64,000 bases of DNA from Flaccisagitta enflata (GCA_965153355.1 OZ231126.1:30628001-30692000); one strand, 5' to 3'. Shown: positions 34,132 through 45,695, numbered from the stretch's first letter. The notes: generated from the sequence alone by a model not told the origin. Translations and numbers: made by a program.

Positions 34132-34480
34132 CTTCAACTGGAACCCTGGAGTCATTTTTTCAAAGACTACTGTTCTTTCTTTGGATCTGTGTGAATCGAG
34201 TTATATGAAGCTAAAACCACTTGAAAACAAATATTCTACTGGCAGATTTTTGATTATTTTCCATTTTTACATGGATGGGTGGAACAGGCCAATTTCAGCA
34301 TTTCCCATCAGACAAGGTAATTTCTTAAGCTTCTATCTCCTAAACAAATTGAGCAAATGACCTCAACTTGGACTGATTTCAAAGTGCAGACACAGCTCTT
34401 TAAAATGAGCAGGTATGCTTGTATGCATGTTTTTTTTGTATTGCATGCTCAGACATGCAATATGTATATATTTTTAATGA

Positions 34481-36011
34481 TAACCTTGGCGTCATAAAAA
34501 ATGGCGGATTTTTAAAACCTATTTCAACCATTTTAATTTAAGAGAAACTAAGAAAAATTGGTGATGGTTGGAAAGCTCTTTGAAAGATCTTTCATTTGAG
34601 TGGTGTCTGGACATAGTAGCTCAAACCATTTAGAAATTACAGTGATTCAAAGAAAACCTCTATTTTTTTACCCTTACGGTGTGTCATTAAAAAAAGTCTG
34701 CTAATAATTTCATTATTACCAAAATGATAGACGATTTTGTCAGTGATTTTGTCAGTGATGTCTAAATTGTGTGTCTACTGATACTGGTTCAATTTTTGTG
34801 AGAATTGGAAATTTTTTACTTTATGGTTTTTGCATGTTCCTTTACTAACCCCCATCCAAATTCTTGAAAAATGATGCAATTTCAAAAAAACTTGTTTATT
34901 TCTGAATTATTTGAGCTCACACCCAGTTTACTTCTTTGGGAGAGGGCCCTAAAAATAGAACTTTGAAAGCACTCTAAAACTGTCATAGATTTTACACAGT
35001 TTTAACCATATATTCATGAACAAAACGCTCAATAAAATCCAATCACTGATTCTTTCAAACCACAGTTTTGCTCAACATTAATATCTTTCATGTAGCGAAA
35101 ATGATAGTAAGGGTTGTCGATTTGGATGAAATTTTAGGAGCTGTTAAAAGCAGGTATGTTGTACCACCATATCAAATTTTACCTTAATCAGATAAGGTTA
35201 AGTATGGTTTTTAAGAGATTATGTTTAAGTTATGATCGCTGACCGTAAGGGTGAAAAAAGAGCAGTGTTTTTCAAATTGATGTACAGTAGGGTTCGTGGA
35301 ATAACAGCCTAAACTGGAGGAAGGTATTCAAGTGTCTTAATTTCATTTGACAAACTTAGATATTTTGAGAAATATAAGTTGTTTACTTACTTTTGTCCCT
35401 GAGTTTTCAGTTGCTATGGAAACCAAAATCATTTTTCAAACATTTATAACCGCTAGATATCAATATTCTGAGAAATATTGTCAGGGAACATTGCTCAAAA
35501 TCAAATTTGCTACAACTTTCCTATAGTATGTTCCGTAAGAATATTGCTCGTTTGGCCGTTACTGGGGCATCACACCTAGCAACCGCTAAATGATCTCTTA
35601 ACAACAGCTAAACGACGATATTCTTTGGGATATGCTGTAGAAGAGTTGGCAAATTCTGAGCAATGTTCATAATGTTTGTCAAAATATTGATATTCTAGAT
35701 TTGTATAAATGTTCAATAATTTTGGTTTCATAACATTTTCTAAAACTCAGAACCAAAAGCAGCTCAGACAACTGTATTCTAAACTCAAAGGAGTTGCCAA
35801 AATAAAGATTAATTTCATGTCCTCAGTTTAGGCGATATTCCACAGGCCTGTATTCTAAACCATTTGGCGACAGTGTGTTGGGACACAACTCAAATGAAAG
35901 ATCTTTTGAAAAACTTTTCTAGACATCACCAATTTTCTGTAGTTTCTCTCCAAATTAATTTTTGTTAAAATAGGTTTTAAAAAATCACCATTTTTTATGA
36001 CGCCAAGGTTA
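34481..36011. mobile_element. fold-back MITE (FB3) interrupted by FB4
   Basis: Ends TAACCTTGGCGTCATAAAAA and TTTTTATGACGCCAAGGTTA are exact inverses. The arms also pair at TGAAAGATCTTTCATTTGAG with CTCAAATGAAAGATCTTTTG, and TTTTTTACCCTTACGGT with ACCGTAAGGGTGAAAAAA. The right arm is split by FB4 at 35283-35852. Without it the element is about 960 bp. Confidence 0.78.
35283..35852. mobile_element. fold-back MITE (FB4), nested in FB3
   Basis: The left end TACAGTAGGGTTCGTGGAAT and right end ATTCCACAGGCCTGTA, with AGCCTAAACTG against CAGTTTAGGC, fold on each other. The middle (TTGCTACAACTTTCC, AGAATATTGCTC) is shared with FB1, so the two belong to one family with different ends. Confidence 0.76.
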
Positions 36012-36271
36012 GCACCTATGCTGCTTTTACAGTATGTTTTTTTTCGTTTGTAACGTTACACAACAACATTGCTCAGCTCCCTGGCATGCAAACTACTTCG
36101 GCAATGGCTCATTTTGTAGATAATAAGTAGGCATTTTATTTTTTTTGAAGTCTTGGACTTTTTGACAAAAACCTGACCTCTGCCATAGGTAGGAAAGCAT
36201 TGGACAAAACAGGTAAAAAAGGCCATTATTTCTGGTTTTCCATGGAATATTTCTTCTTCAAGTGGCTCTAT

Positions 36272-36806
36272 TACAGGGTGTTTCACACCAAATGATATAT
36301 ATGAAAACGATGCCATTCTGTTTTTAAAAATCATGAAACAATTCTGAAAATAGATTCATACAGCACTTAAACTCTGATTTTTTATGTAAAAATTTCATTG
36401 GTCTGGGTCAAGTAGTTTGGCCTCAACAAAGATTTGAAAAAAAAAGAACATTTTCAATCGAGGTTTTTTCCTATTAGAATTTTCTTTAAATCATCTCATT
36501 TTCCTAAACAGTTGGAGCTACAGATGCCAGATTAGACTCAAATGAAAGAAAATTTGAAAATCTTTAATTTGAGACCAATTTCCACGTCTGGCTCCAACAA
36601 ATGAGCTGTTTAGAAAAATTCTAGAATAGAAAAGGCATGATTGAAAATGTTCTTTTTCAGGTGCTGTTAGGCAAACAAAAGCGGGCCCCAGACAACTGCA
36701 TCTGGAGTTTGCATTTACATGAATCTATTTTCAGAATTGTTTCATTATTTTTAAAAGAAGAATGACATCGTTTTCTTATATATCGATTGGTGTGAAACAC
36801 CCTGTA
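36272..36806. mobile_element. TA-flanked fold-back MITE (FB5)
   Basis: TACAGGGTGTTTCACACCAA pairs with TTGGTGTGAAACACCCTGTA, and the arms stay paired for about 90 bp (ATGAAACAATTCTGAAAATA with TATTTTCAGAATTGTTTCAT). The middle repeats AACAGTTGGAGCTACAGATG-type words also found in the element at 56.6 kb. Confidence 0.8.
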
Positions 36807-37534
36807 TCTGAGCGGATTGAGCAATAGGTGCCAGGTTGGTCCCAAACTAAAGCTAATTAAGACCAGTTTTAAGAAAAATTAAAAAAGAAGCACTATACAA
36901 AAGAAAATCACACCAAGAATGCAAGAAATTGTCTCTTTTAAAAAGATTTGGCTCAAGAATTGACTCCCAACTCATAGAACTTACTTAGGATATCGACAAT
37001 ATACTTGAATTCAAATAATCCCAAAAACTACTTCAAAATACCTTCCATTAAGACCTATGATCTTTTATCGCAACATCATGAAGAATACTCATCGTCTGTA
37101 TCACAATCTGAAACTAAACAGCGTAAAACGGAAGAAGCGTTGAAGCGTTAAAACTGCTCTTAATCGCTTTCGACCTGCTAGAGTCATCGAGAACTTCTGT
37201 TTCTTTAATTTTTCATGAGCGAATTTTATTTTATTTTGAGCTGAGGGCGGGTCCCATCAGAAGACTCTTGTCCATTGAATACAAAAAGACGAGACAGGTA
37301 AGATCATTTATACTTGGAGACTTTTTTGTGCCGCGCGGGCTCTTTTTGGTTGCAACGAAAATAAAAAGCATTGGGGTGGTTTTTGACACTGTTTCGATTT
37401 ATCTATGTATCTAATTGATGTATCAATCTCAATACGGATACGACCGCTGTTTAAGGGACCCACCGCACACCTTTTTGAATGCGCGGAAACACTTTTAAGA
37501 ATAAAGAGAGATTAAAAAAATTAGAGAGAGAAAT

Positions 37535-37539
<5 letters not shown>

Positions 37540-37601
<62 letters not shown>

Positions 37602-37655
37602 TAAGAAATAGAGATAAGAAGAAGAGAGAGAGACAAAGAGAAAGAGAGAGAGCCG
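37540..37655. repeat. (GA)n microsatellite
   Basis: GA units with GACA and GATA interruptions. 36810-37535 shows no supported gene. Confidence 0.93.
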
Positions 37656-37704
37656 GGCGGCCTGGCTGAAATATCGTGACAATGCATTCTAGACAGTGAC
37701 AATG

Positions 37705-37813
37705 GACATTTTAAGGTCGGTTAGTCTGTTGGTTGGTTTGACTATTTGTCTGTCACAAATGTGCTCCTGCCCACCCGTCCGTGACTAAAGTTGCCGTGTG
37801 TCTCACCTTGTTT
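37705..37813 (-). mobile_element. HINE-like fragment
   Basis: Has a GTTGGTTTGACT tract, GTGCTCCTGCCCACCCGTCC, GTGACTAAAGTTGCCGTGTG and CCTTGTT. The hairpin end is missing. Confidence 0.5.
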
Positions 37814-37824
37814 TGACCCTGCAG

Positions 37825-37958
37825 CTACAACCTGAACCAGCGGCACACCGGAGAATAACTGACCATGCTGGCCTACGTGTACTGGAACAGGAAATGCTGC
37901 TCAAATAGGAATCACAAACTGAAGAGGTTTTCTTGCAAAAATTACCTTGAGATTAAAT
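37825..37958 (+). pseudogene. diverged copy of the 38230 exon-like segment
   Basis: The segment starts after TTTTGACCCTGCAG, aligning with GACACTGCAG before 38230, and shares CTACAACC/GTACGACC, ACCAG and the run around AAACTGAAGAGG with the later copy. In the homologous phase it meets TGA after three codons. It is preceded, like the intact copy, by a HINE-like piece ending in CCTTGTT, so the pair looks like a duplication of HINE plus exon, with one copy decayed. Confidence 0.35.
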
Positions 37959-38036
37959 GCTGTTGTTGATAAATGTCTTAATGTATCAGTGTATCAGAGT
38001 ATATTTTGACAATTGACCTTAATTCTTCCGTCAAAC

Positions 38037-38183
38037 TTTTTTAGTCGCGGACACGCGACTCTACACCTTGCCGCGTCTGTTGGTCCGTCGGTGACATTTT
38101 TGAATTGCGAGCGGTCTTTGCATTGCACAAATTTGCTCCTGCCCAACCGTCCGCGACTGGATTGCCGTATATCCGGCCTTGTT
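38037..38183 (-). mobile_element. HINE-like element, GTCGCG subfamily
   Basis: Plus strand: TTTTTTAGTCGCGGACACGC, GACTCTACACCTTGCCG, a GTTGGTCCGTCGG tract, TTGCTCCTGCCCAACCGTCC, GCGACTGGATTGCCG and GGCCTTGTT. An excellent copy: box and hairpin arms match exactly. Confidence 0.68.
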
Positions 38184-38229
38184 CTAATTCTTCAAAATTC
38201 GCATTGTAGTTTTCTTTTTGACACTGCAG

Positions 38230-38453
38230 GTACGACCAGAACCAATAGTGAAGCAAACAAGACTGCTGCCCGCCGTGATTGGGACGTTACGAAACGTAGT
38301 TCTGCATCTAAGGCTAATCATGGACTGAAGAGGTATTGGACCAAAATTACCGGAACAAGGGGGACTACCCGGAGTAAAGCACAAAGTATGATAAAATATC
38401 AAGGACTGACTAAGGGACAAATCCGACAACAATACAAATTCGCCAAAGGATAG
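38230..38453 (+). CDS. possible terminal exon, basic protein
   Basis: After a pyrimidine-rich TTTTCTTTTTGACACTGCAG acceptor there is an open stretch of 74 codons to TAG (38451-38453), in phase 1. The peptide is rich in Lys, Arg, Thr, Ser and Gln, with no hydrophobic segment; I do not recognise it. A HINE-like element (38037-38183) lies just upstream in the putative intron. A diverged copy, broken by stops, is at 37825-37958. No upstream exon is visible. It could be the end of a host gene or of a repeat-encoded protein. Confidence 0.35.
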
Positions 38454-38557
38454 AGCCCGTGCCCGCATTGATTTAAGAAAAGTATTACCTTAATCTGTGA
38501 ATGTATATAGGAGACACGATCAGTACGTCTAGTCGGTTACTGAAATTCTTTGATTTG

Positions 38558-40350
38558 ACTGCTCAAGTGGCTTCCATTTTTTGATACATGATATACTGAG
38601 CCTAAACTATAAATTTCATCATCATAGCTTGTCAAAATCAATCGCCGATTTCACTTTATTTATCATCACTCCAAGGTGGTTGTTGTAAATATGTTAAAAT
38701 TTGGTCACTTCGGGCTCGAAATTGGGCCACTTCGCTTGGGAAATTTGATTTAAAATTCATGAGATTAGCAAACTAGAGCTCAAGAACAAACCAGTGGTGC
38801 AATCCGCATGTCGCTATCATTTTTTGTTAAGATTTGAGAGCTCTTCAAAGACGGAAGGGTATGAGGGTTATTTTATCAGCTGAATTATTCGATCGATTTT
38901 GACATTTTTTACAATTTTTGATATATCTCTGCTTTGGATGGACTAATTTGGACAAAATTGGTGACCAAATTGAAGATTTTTTGATGCTCTAAATGAATCT
39001 GATAAAATTTTTGATCGATATGACCCTCAAAATTTTTGACAGACTCTAGAAGCAGGTGCTAAAAGTGATTTTTTCGCCATTTTGGGTACTTCGGTCACAC
39101 AATTTGGGCACTTCAGAGCTAGAAAAGGACACAAAATTCATGAGCAAACTAAACTACAGCTCAAGATCTAACCAGTGGTGCAATCGGCATGATTATATGT
39201 TGAGGCATATAGATTTGGCATAGCATCAAAGATCAGTGGGTATAAGAAAATGACATTTTTTGATAATTTTGGTCATTTTTGGCTCAAAATCGAGCCACTT
39301 TGCTTTAGAAATTCGACCAAAAATCCATGAGATTATAAAACTAGAGCTCAAGAGCTAACTAGTGGTGCAATCCGCATGTCGCTATCATTTTTTGTTAAGA
39401 TTTGAGAGCTCTTCAAAGATGAAGGGTATGAGGTTATTTTATCAGCTGGATATTGGTCAGTTGCAACATTTTACAATTTTTGATATATCTCTGCTTTGGA
39501 TGGATTAATTTGGACAAGAGTGGTGACCAAATTGAAGATTTTTTTTACGCTCTAAATGAATCTGATACCCAGTCGATATGACCCTCAAGAAGTGTGGAAG
39601 CTCTGTAACCAGGTGCTAAAGGATTTTAGCCATTTGGGTATGGTCACACAATTTGGGCACTTCAGGCTGAAAAGACAAAAAATCCATGAGCAAACTAAAC
39701 TACAGCTCAAGATCTAACCAGTGGTGCAATCGGCATGATTATATGTTGAAGCATATAGATTTGGCATAGCATCAAAGATCAGTGGGTATAAGAAAATGAC
39801 ATTTTTTGATAATTTTGGTCATTTTTGGCTCAAAATCGAGCCACTTTGCTTTAGAAATTTAAGCAAAAATCCATGAGATTATATAACTAGAGCTCAAGAG
39901 CTAACTAGTGGTGCAATCCGCATGTCGCTATCATTTTTTGTTAAGATTTGAGAGCTCTACAAAGATGGAAGGGTGTGAGGATTATTTTACCAAATGAATT
40001 TGGTGGTCATTTTTGACATTTTTTACAATTTTTGATATATCTCCGCTTTGGATGGACCAATTTGGACAAAATTGGTGACCAAATTGAAGATTTTTTGATG
40101 CTCTGAATGAATCTGGTATAATTTTTGATCGATATGACCCTCAAATTTTTTGAAAGACTAAAGAAGTAGGTGCTAAAAATAAAAATTTTTCGCCATTTTG
40201 GCTACTTTGGTCACACGATTTGGGCACTTCCGAGCTAGAAAAAGACAAAAAATACATGCTCAAGTGGTTTCCAATTTTTGAAATGTGATGTACTGAGCCT
40301 AGAATATCAATTTCATCATCAAAGCTTGACAAAACCAATCGCTGAAATGA
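38558..40350. repeat. three tandem copies of a ~566-bp unit
   Basis: GTGGTGCAATCCGCATGTCG recurs near 38795, 39362 and 39909. TTTGATATATCTCTGCTTTG, TGGTGACCAAATTGAAGATT and GGTCACACAATTTGGGCACT recur at matching spacing. The flank TGCTCAAGTGG at 38561 returns at 40258, 1697 bp on (3 x 566). Non-coding. 40360-40690 shows nothing. Confidence 0.85.
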
Positions 40351-40786
40351 TTCAAAAGCTTCAAAATGTAGTAAGAAATAAACTATTAAAAATACCTCTT
40401 TCTTGTAACCATTAGACACTTTGGCCGAGTCTGTACGGATGTCAGCTCAGCATTTAGACTTTTTTTCTAGCTCTATGCATTTTTTTAAACATACATGGTG
40501 TTTTTTTTATAATATTTGTCTCAATTTTGGGATATGGAGCTGCGCAATTCCCGTGCAGTTGAATTCAAAGAGTTCAGTTCTTACGAAAGGAAGCCAGTAA
40601 GGACATGAAATGCATGCATTCGGGAATGATGGAAAAAAAAAAAGATTGATCTATAAAATTTTTTACGCAGAAATGAGTAAAGTGTCCCGACCTTTTGCCT
40701 TTTCTAGAAACTGACTTTCCGTATCCTTTCTATTTCTGCTTCTTCCTCCATCTTTGTTTAAATGTATGTTCATTGCGCTTCTGTCG

Positions 40787-40800
40787 TGTGTGTGTGTGTG

Positions 40801-40880
<80 letters not shown>
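40787..40880. repeat. (TG)n, (TC)n microsatellite
   Basis: Short TG and TCTG runs, then about 35 TC units ending 13 bp before the transposase-like exon 1. Confidence 0.95.
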
Positions 40881-40884
<4 letters not shown>

Positions 40885-40893
40885 TTTGATCAG

Positions 40894-41289
40894 CCAAAGC
40901 CAAAGAAGCGGAAATTTTGGCTTGTCGATGCTCCGACGTCTCGTCTTTCCCGGGCGCCCACGAACAAATCCGTGCTTTTCTCTCTGTTGGAGCAGACTGA
41001 AAGTCGAATCTCCGTTACAACAGCTTGCAACGAAATCATCAACAACATCGTCAGTCCTTTCTACAAACAAGCCAGTTTACCCACCGCATCCTTGAGCACT
41101 CTGAAAGACAGAGCCAACGCGCTTTACAAGGAGCACCGACGGCTATCAAGGGACAAAGGTCACAACCCGCCTATCAAGGGTTTCGATGAAAGATGCCGTC
41201 AGTTCTACGCAGAGCTGGAAAAGGTTTTCCCGGCGCGTCCAGCTGGCGTCTTAAAACCGCATCAGGAAGAAGCTTTCAAATCGTTGGAG
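40894..41289 (+). CDS. transposase-like protein, exon 1 of 3 visible
   Basis: A 132-codon segment in phase 0 starts after a GATCAG acceptor that directly follows a (TC)n tract, and ends at TTGGAG|GTTGTT. It is Lys/Arg rich at its start (PKPKKRK) and then resembles the N-terminal region of a multi-exon family of uncharacterised transposase-like proteins common in cnidarian, crustacean and insect genomes. No initiator Met is visible, so an earlier exon is expected upstream of 40.6 kb or is lost. The intron that follows (41290-41439) is largely (GTT)n. The donor is weak but keeps the frame with exon 2. Confidence 0.6.
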
Positions 41290-41290
41290 G

Positions 41291-41325
<35 letters not shown>

Positions 41326-41348
41326 ATCATTGTTGTTTATGTTGTTTA

Positions 41349-41379
<31 letters not shown>

Positions 41380-41382
41380 TGA
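41290..41382. repeat. (GTT)n in intron 1
   Basis: GTT runs at 41290-41321 and 41352-41382 fill most of the 150-bp intron. Confidence 0.93.
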
Positions 41383-41439
41383 TGTCTTTGTTCATGTTTT
41401 TTTTTGTTTTGTTTTTTTACTCGTATTTTGGCGTGACAG

Positions 41440-41927
41440 GTGTCACAAAATGTCGCATATCTTACATTCGTCTGTACACACTTTGAAAATCAGACATCTG
41501 CTGACGCTCTGGTCCTTGGGGATGTTGACAAAGCACTGGAGGACAAAATTAACCGTCGAGAGGAGCGTGATTCAGCCGAGGCAGCTCGGCGTCAGAAGGA
41601 AGAAGATCGGGTTGCAAAAGAATCAGCGGCGGGCAAGAATTCGGGTTACCATAGTGACGGGGAAGCTGATGAAGGAGAAAGCGACGAAACCATCAAAAAC
41701 GATGCCAAGGATGCAACATACAAAGCAAGTTGGGAGGGGCACGAACGGAAGAGAAATAAAAGGATCAAACTAGATATCGATGTCAAGGAGTTGCAGGAAT
41801 CGTTTTCCGGTCGAGCGGATCACTACTTTATGTCGTCAAATGCTCGATGCAGCGTGTTCAGCGATTTTGTCGTCTCCGGTGGCGCAAATCTTAAAGAAGT
41901 TCCATGCAGTCAGTCAACGATGAGAAG
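41440..41927 (+). CDS. transposase-like protein, exon 2
   Basis: A 488-bp exon begins after GTGACAG and ends at GATGAGAAG|GTATTC. It joins exon 1 in phase 0 and leaves two bases of a codon for exon 3. It codes for a charged region rich in Glu, Lys and Arg (about residues 160-240 of the joined frame), then a segment with Cys and Phe that precedes the catalytic-like region. No stop codon interrupts it. The following intron (41928-42341) holds (GA)n, (GTT)n and (GACA)n. Confidence 0.62.
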
Positions 41928-42007
41928 GTATTCATATCTTCATTCTTTTTTGTTGGTTTGTCTATGACATGTGGAACAATATCCCTCACTCAATGCGAGA
42001 TCTCAGC

Positions 42008-42010
42008 CAA

Positions 42011-42053
<43 letters not shown>

Positions 42054-42072
42054 AAGAGAGAGAGAAATTTGA

Positions 42073-42118
<46 letters not shown>

Positions 42119-42290
42119 GACAGACAGAGAAAGACAGACAGAGAGAGAAAGACAGAGAGAGAGAGACAGAGAGAGAGAGGGACAGAAAGTGAGAGACAGA
42201 AAGAGAGAGACAGAGAGAGACAGAGACAGAGAGAGACACACACAGAAAGACAGAGAGGGGCTGAGAGACAGCGATAGAGACAAACAAGAA
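42008..42290. repeat. (GA)n, (GTT)n and (GACA)n in intron 2
   Basis: GA units to 42065, GTT units 42076-42118, then GACAGAGAGA units. Confidence 0.94.
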
Positions 42291-42341
42291 TAAAGAATTT
42301 TTATTGACAATTGCATGTATGTTTTTTCTCATGCTGACAAG

Positions 42342-43015
42342 ACGGGGGAATGCTGCACGTGAAAAAGCGTACAAATCCGAGAGAGAGGAACTCTGCGCCG
42401 CCGTTGCAGCCGCTGAAAGAACTCTCATGGTTCATTCGGACGGGAAGAAATTGAACGAGTACGGCGATGTGGTTGAACGTCTGCCCGTGGTTCTTACTGG
42501 ATTCGAAGATGATCGAACGCGCATCTGCAAAGTCCCGACGGTGTCAAATGGGAAGGGGATCACCCTGAAAAGCACGGTACTTGCCGAACTGAGGTCGATT
42601 GGCGCCATCGAAAAACTAGCCGGTGAAGGGGGTGATACAACATCTACAGTCACCGGTGAACAGACTGGGTGTTTCGCGTTGGTAGAAAAAGAAATTGAGC
42701 GACCACTTCTCAAGTCTTTTTGTCGGCATCACGCGGTAGATCTCCTTCAGAAGACGGCGTTTAAGACCGTTTTTGGACCAACAAAGTCTCCCAAGAATGC
42801 AGAATTCGCCGACTTTCGCGATAAGTGGTCATCCCTGGATCGATCCTCGGTAACGCCGTTACGGAACAAATTTACCGCTCGCGATACAGTCATGCTTTCT
42901 GCCCTTGACGAACTCAGTAGGAGCTGCTTAGAAGTCCTCCAGGATAAAAGCGTGCGGAGCGATCGCAAAGAATTGGCGGAGCTGCACCTGGATCTCAATG
43001 GAATACCACTACCAG
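42342..43015 (+). CDS. transposase-like protein, exon 3 (RNase H-like core)
   Basis: The exon starts after CTGACAAG and its first base completes the Arg codon split at exon 2; it ends at CTACCAG|GTGCAA. Counting from exon 1, it carries V-H-S-D-G-K (325-330), R-L-P-V-V-L-T-G (341-348), G-D-T-T-S-T-V-T-G (392-400) and C-R-H-H (422-425). In this family the Asp in xHxDGK and the Asp in DTT plus a C-x-x-H motif suggest an RNase H-fold, hAT-like transposase core; that relation is from memory and is an inference. The family normally continues after this point with a conserved exon containing a PGA-x-H-x-AR-W-like motif. I cannot find it: the next bases are (TC)n and then a MITE at 43291. The copy may be truncated, or the last exon may lie far downstream. 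It could be a domesticated gene, since the three exons are intact. Confidence 0.6.
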
Positions 43016-43026
43016 GTGCAAAAAGA

Positions 43027-43208
<182 letters not shown>

Positions 43209-43290
43209 AAATAAATTGAAATTTCAATATTACTGCAGATTGACAGTCCAATTTTCCCTCCAACAATCCTGATACTGCACATTCGAGCAG

Positions 43291-43762
43291 TAACAGGGTG
43301 TGCAAAATTATCCGCAATTGCTTCATGGAAAGAAAACTATACTCAAAAGTGCCCCAGCGCTATGAAATTTGGACCATAGTGCCCCAGTTAATCAGACTAG
43401 AAGCTAGAATTGATTGCAACTATTTTCTGTACCCCTTGTCACTATGGGAGTTACGCTGAGGGAGGTAAATCATATCAACATGAATTGAGCTCACTTAAGC
43501 AAATAAACAAGGCCTAAAGAGCAAAAAAAAAAAAAAAAAAATAACAGAATTTCAAAATATTTTGATAAATTTTTGATAAATTTTTGATAAATTTTTGATA
43601 AATTTACCTTAAAAGTTCTCTCACTGACTTTGTGAATTTCAGTTTTGAATACTAAAAAAAATATTTTTTCATACCTACCACTCATGCTTTCAAAAATCAT
43701 TATCCTCAATGTTGTTTAAGAAAATTAAGTGCCAATTGCTGATAATTTTGCACACCCTGTTA
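43291..43762. mobile_element. TA-flanked MITE with 30-bp inverted ends
   Basis: TAACAGGGTGTGCAAAATTA at the left and TAATTTTGCACACCCTGTTA at the right pair over 30 bp with one mismatch. 472 bp, no transposase. Inside are a GATAAATTTTT repeat (43560-43605) and poly-A. The ACAGGGTGT start is shared with FB5. Confidence 0.78.
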
Positions 43763-43769
43763 ATAATTA

Positions 43770-44070
43770 ACCCGACATACAATGACCAATCACCAACAGC
43801 CAATAACCAGCCAAAATCACCCCACTTTTGACATCCACCAACCAGACTATCAACCAACACACCTGACATGCCAAAACTAACTGCCAAAATGAACAACTGA
43901 TTCGTTAAACCAAGTTAAAAACCTTTTTCCAGACATATTCATAATTCAAGCCAACTAAACAGACCTACGTCTACAATACACCCGACAAAACTAAAAAGAA
44001 CGCCAACTTTCGAGACCCAAAACCTACTTAACTAACATACTCAAAACCAATCAACCAACTCATCTAACAT
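43770..44070. repeat. degenerate ACCAACC-rich region
   Basis: Loose CCAACCAAC/AACTAAC words. A similar patch is at 44640-44830. 44070-44640 and 44840-45410 have no supported gene. Confidence 0.5.
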
Positions 44071-45554
44071 ACATATATTTCAGTACCATGGTATAGAATG
44101 CCGGCGATCCCATATGGTTGATTCTCGATTCTTTAACTCTAATGGTATGGTTTTTAACAACATTGCCTTTATATCTCGCTTATCTTTGGATAGCTACATC
44201 ATCATTTAGTAATTTGTCCACTATAAGTAAAAGGGATATGCTGACTGCTTTGCGTCTTCTTATTTTGGGTTGACATGGAATGTTTGAGAAAATGGTCTCA
44301 GTCAGTGGAGAAGATTTTGATTTTAAGTTGCGGGTTGCATGAGCCCTTTACACTGGGAAGATCAAATGGATGTGAGGGACTTTGGATTAGGCCCCGCCGG
44401 TTCAGCACACTCATCTGGCACTCTTTCTTGTCATTGGCACTTGTAGCAAACAGGTTAAAATTGTTGATTTTTTCTGTTTGTTAAATTATTTTTGAACAAT
44501 TTCGCGGTAATATTAAAATAGACTTGGTTGTTTTCATTAATGAGATAGTTGTGGTCAGATTAAACACCAGTGAGCTCCAAAGGCTCTCATCCTTAAGTAA
44601 AGTAGGGTTGAGTAGTAATGTTGTCCAACTTTCATACATTGTTTTCAAACCAACCGATCAAAGTCACCAAACAAAATGAACGCCAAACTGACAAAACCAA
44701 CATTTGATCGAGCCAATTTACCCAACCAACCAAACTAAGCCACTCTACCCAACCAACCCAACTAAGCCAAGTGAATCGAGCTAATCAAACCAACTGACCC
44801 AACAAACCCGACCAACGTGATCGGACTAACCAGCCTGACACTGATCTAATATATGCTTTTGTTAGGTTTAGGTAAGAAAGGAGGGGTAGTTGAAAACAGA
44901 GAGAGGAAAAATGAAGAGAGGTATCCAGGTACAGGCTGTGGACTGTCTGGGAAAGAGGAAGAAGGACATTATCTTCCCCTAACCCAGGCGTGGTTAGGCC
45001 CCATCCCACTTATCCAAGACACCAAAGAAAATGAGAGAGAAGAGTGAGAGAGTGGAAGGAAGAATCAAGAATGATCAGAAATAAGTTGAGTAGAAGAGGA
45101 GAAACATGAAGAGGAGGAGCGGACAGAGGAGTCACAGAAGTCTGGACATCAGACTGCAAAGAAACAAAGGACCAATGACAGTCAGATAACAATGGACACA
45201 GGGAAAGAGGCAGACATTCAGATACTTCAGAGTCAAAGCAAAGTACACACATGCATACATAAATCAACCATAAAACAGAGAAACAATTAAAAGCTGTACA
45301 TATTAATGCCAATGAACAAAACCGACTGACGATAAACTATTGACTAACCAACCTAACCAGCTAAAAAGACTAACCCCGTTTGCTACGCCTGTATACAAAA
45401 ACATCTCTCGCAGAGCTCTGATTAACTGCAGACGACGGCGTTGACGACGGTGACGACGAAGACCATTTCGAAGACTACGACGACGATGACAACGATGACG
45501 ACAAGGATTACGATACCGGGGAGAAGGAAGCGGTAATATATTGACATCAACTGG

Positions 45555-45585
45555 GACGACGATGACGATAACAACGACGATTACA

Positions 45586-45619
<34 letters not shown>

Positions 45620-45695
45620 TAATGACGACAACGACGACGACGATAATGATGACAACGACGACGACGATGACGATAATGACGACGACGACGACGTC
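45555..45695. repeat. (GAC)n microsatellite
   Basis: GAC units with GAT and AAC interruptions. Thr or Val frames are artefacts. Confidence 0.95.

Noticed and set aside
43230-43290. Fourth exon of the transposase-like gene after TTACTGCAG
   Set aside because: In the required phase a stop follows at once, and the weak likeness to an H-x-R motif in another frame is not convincing.
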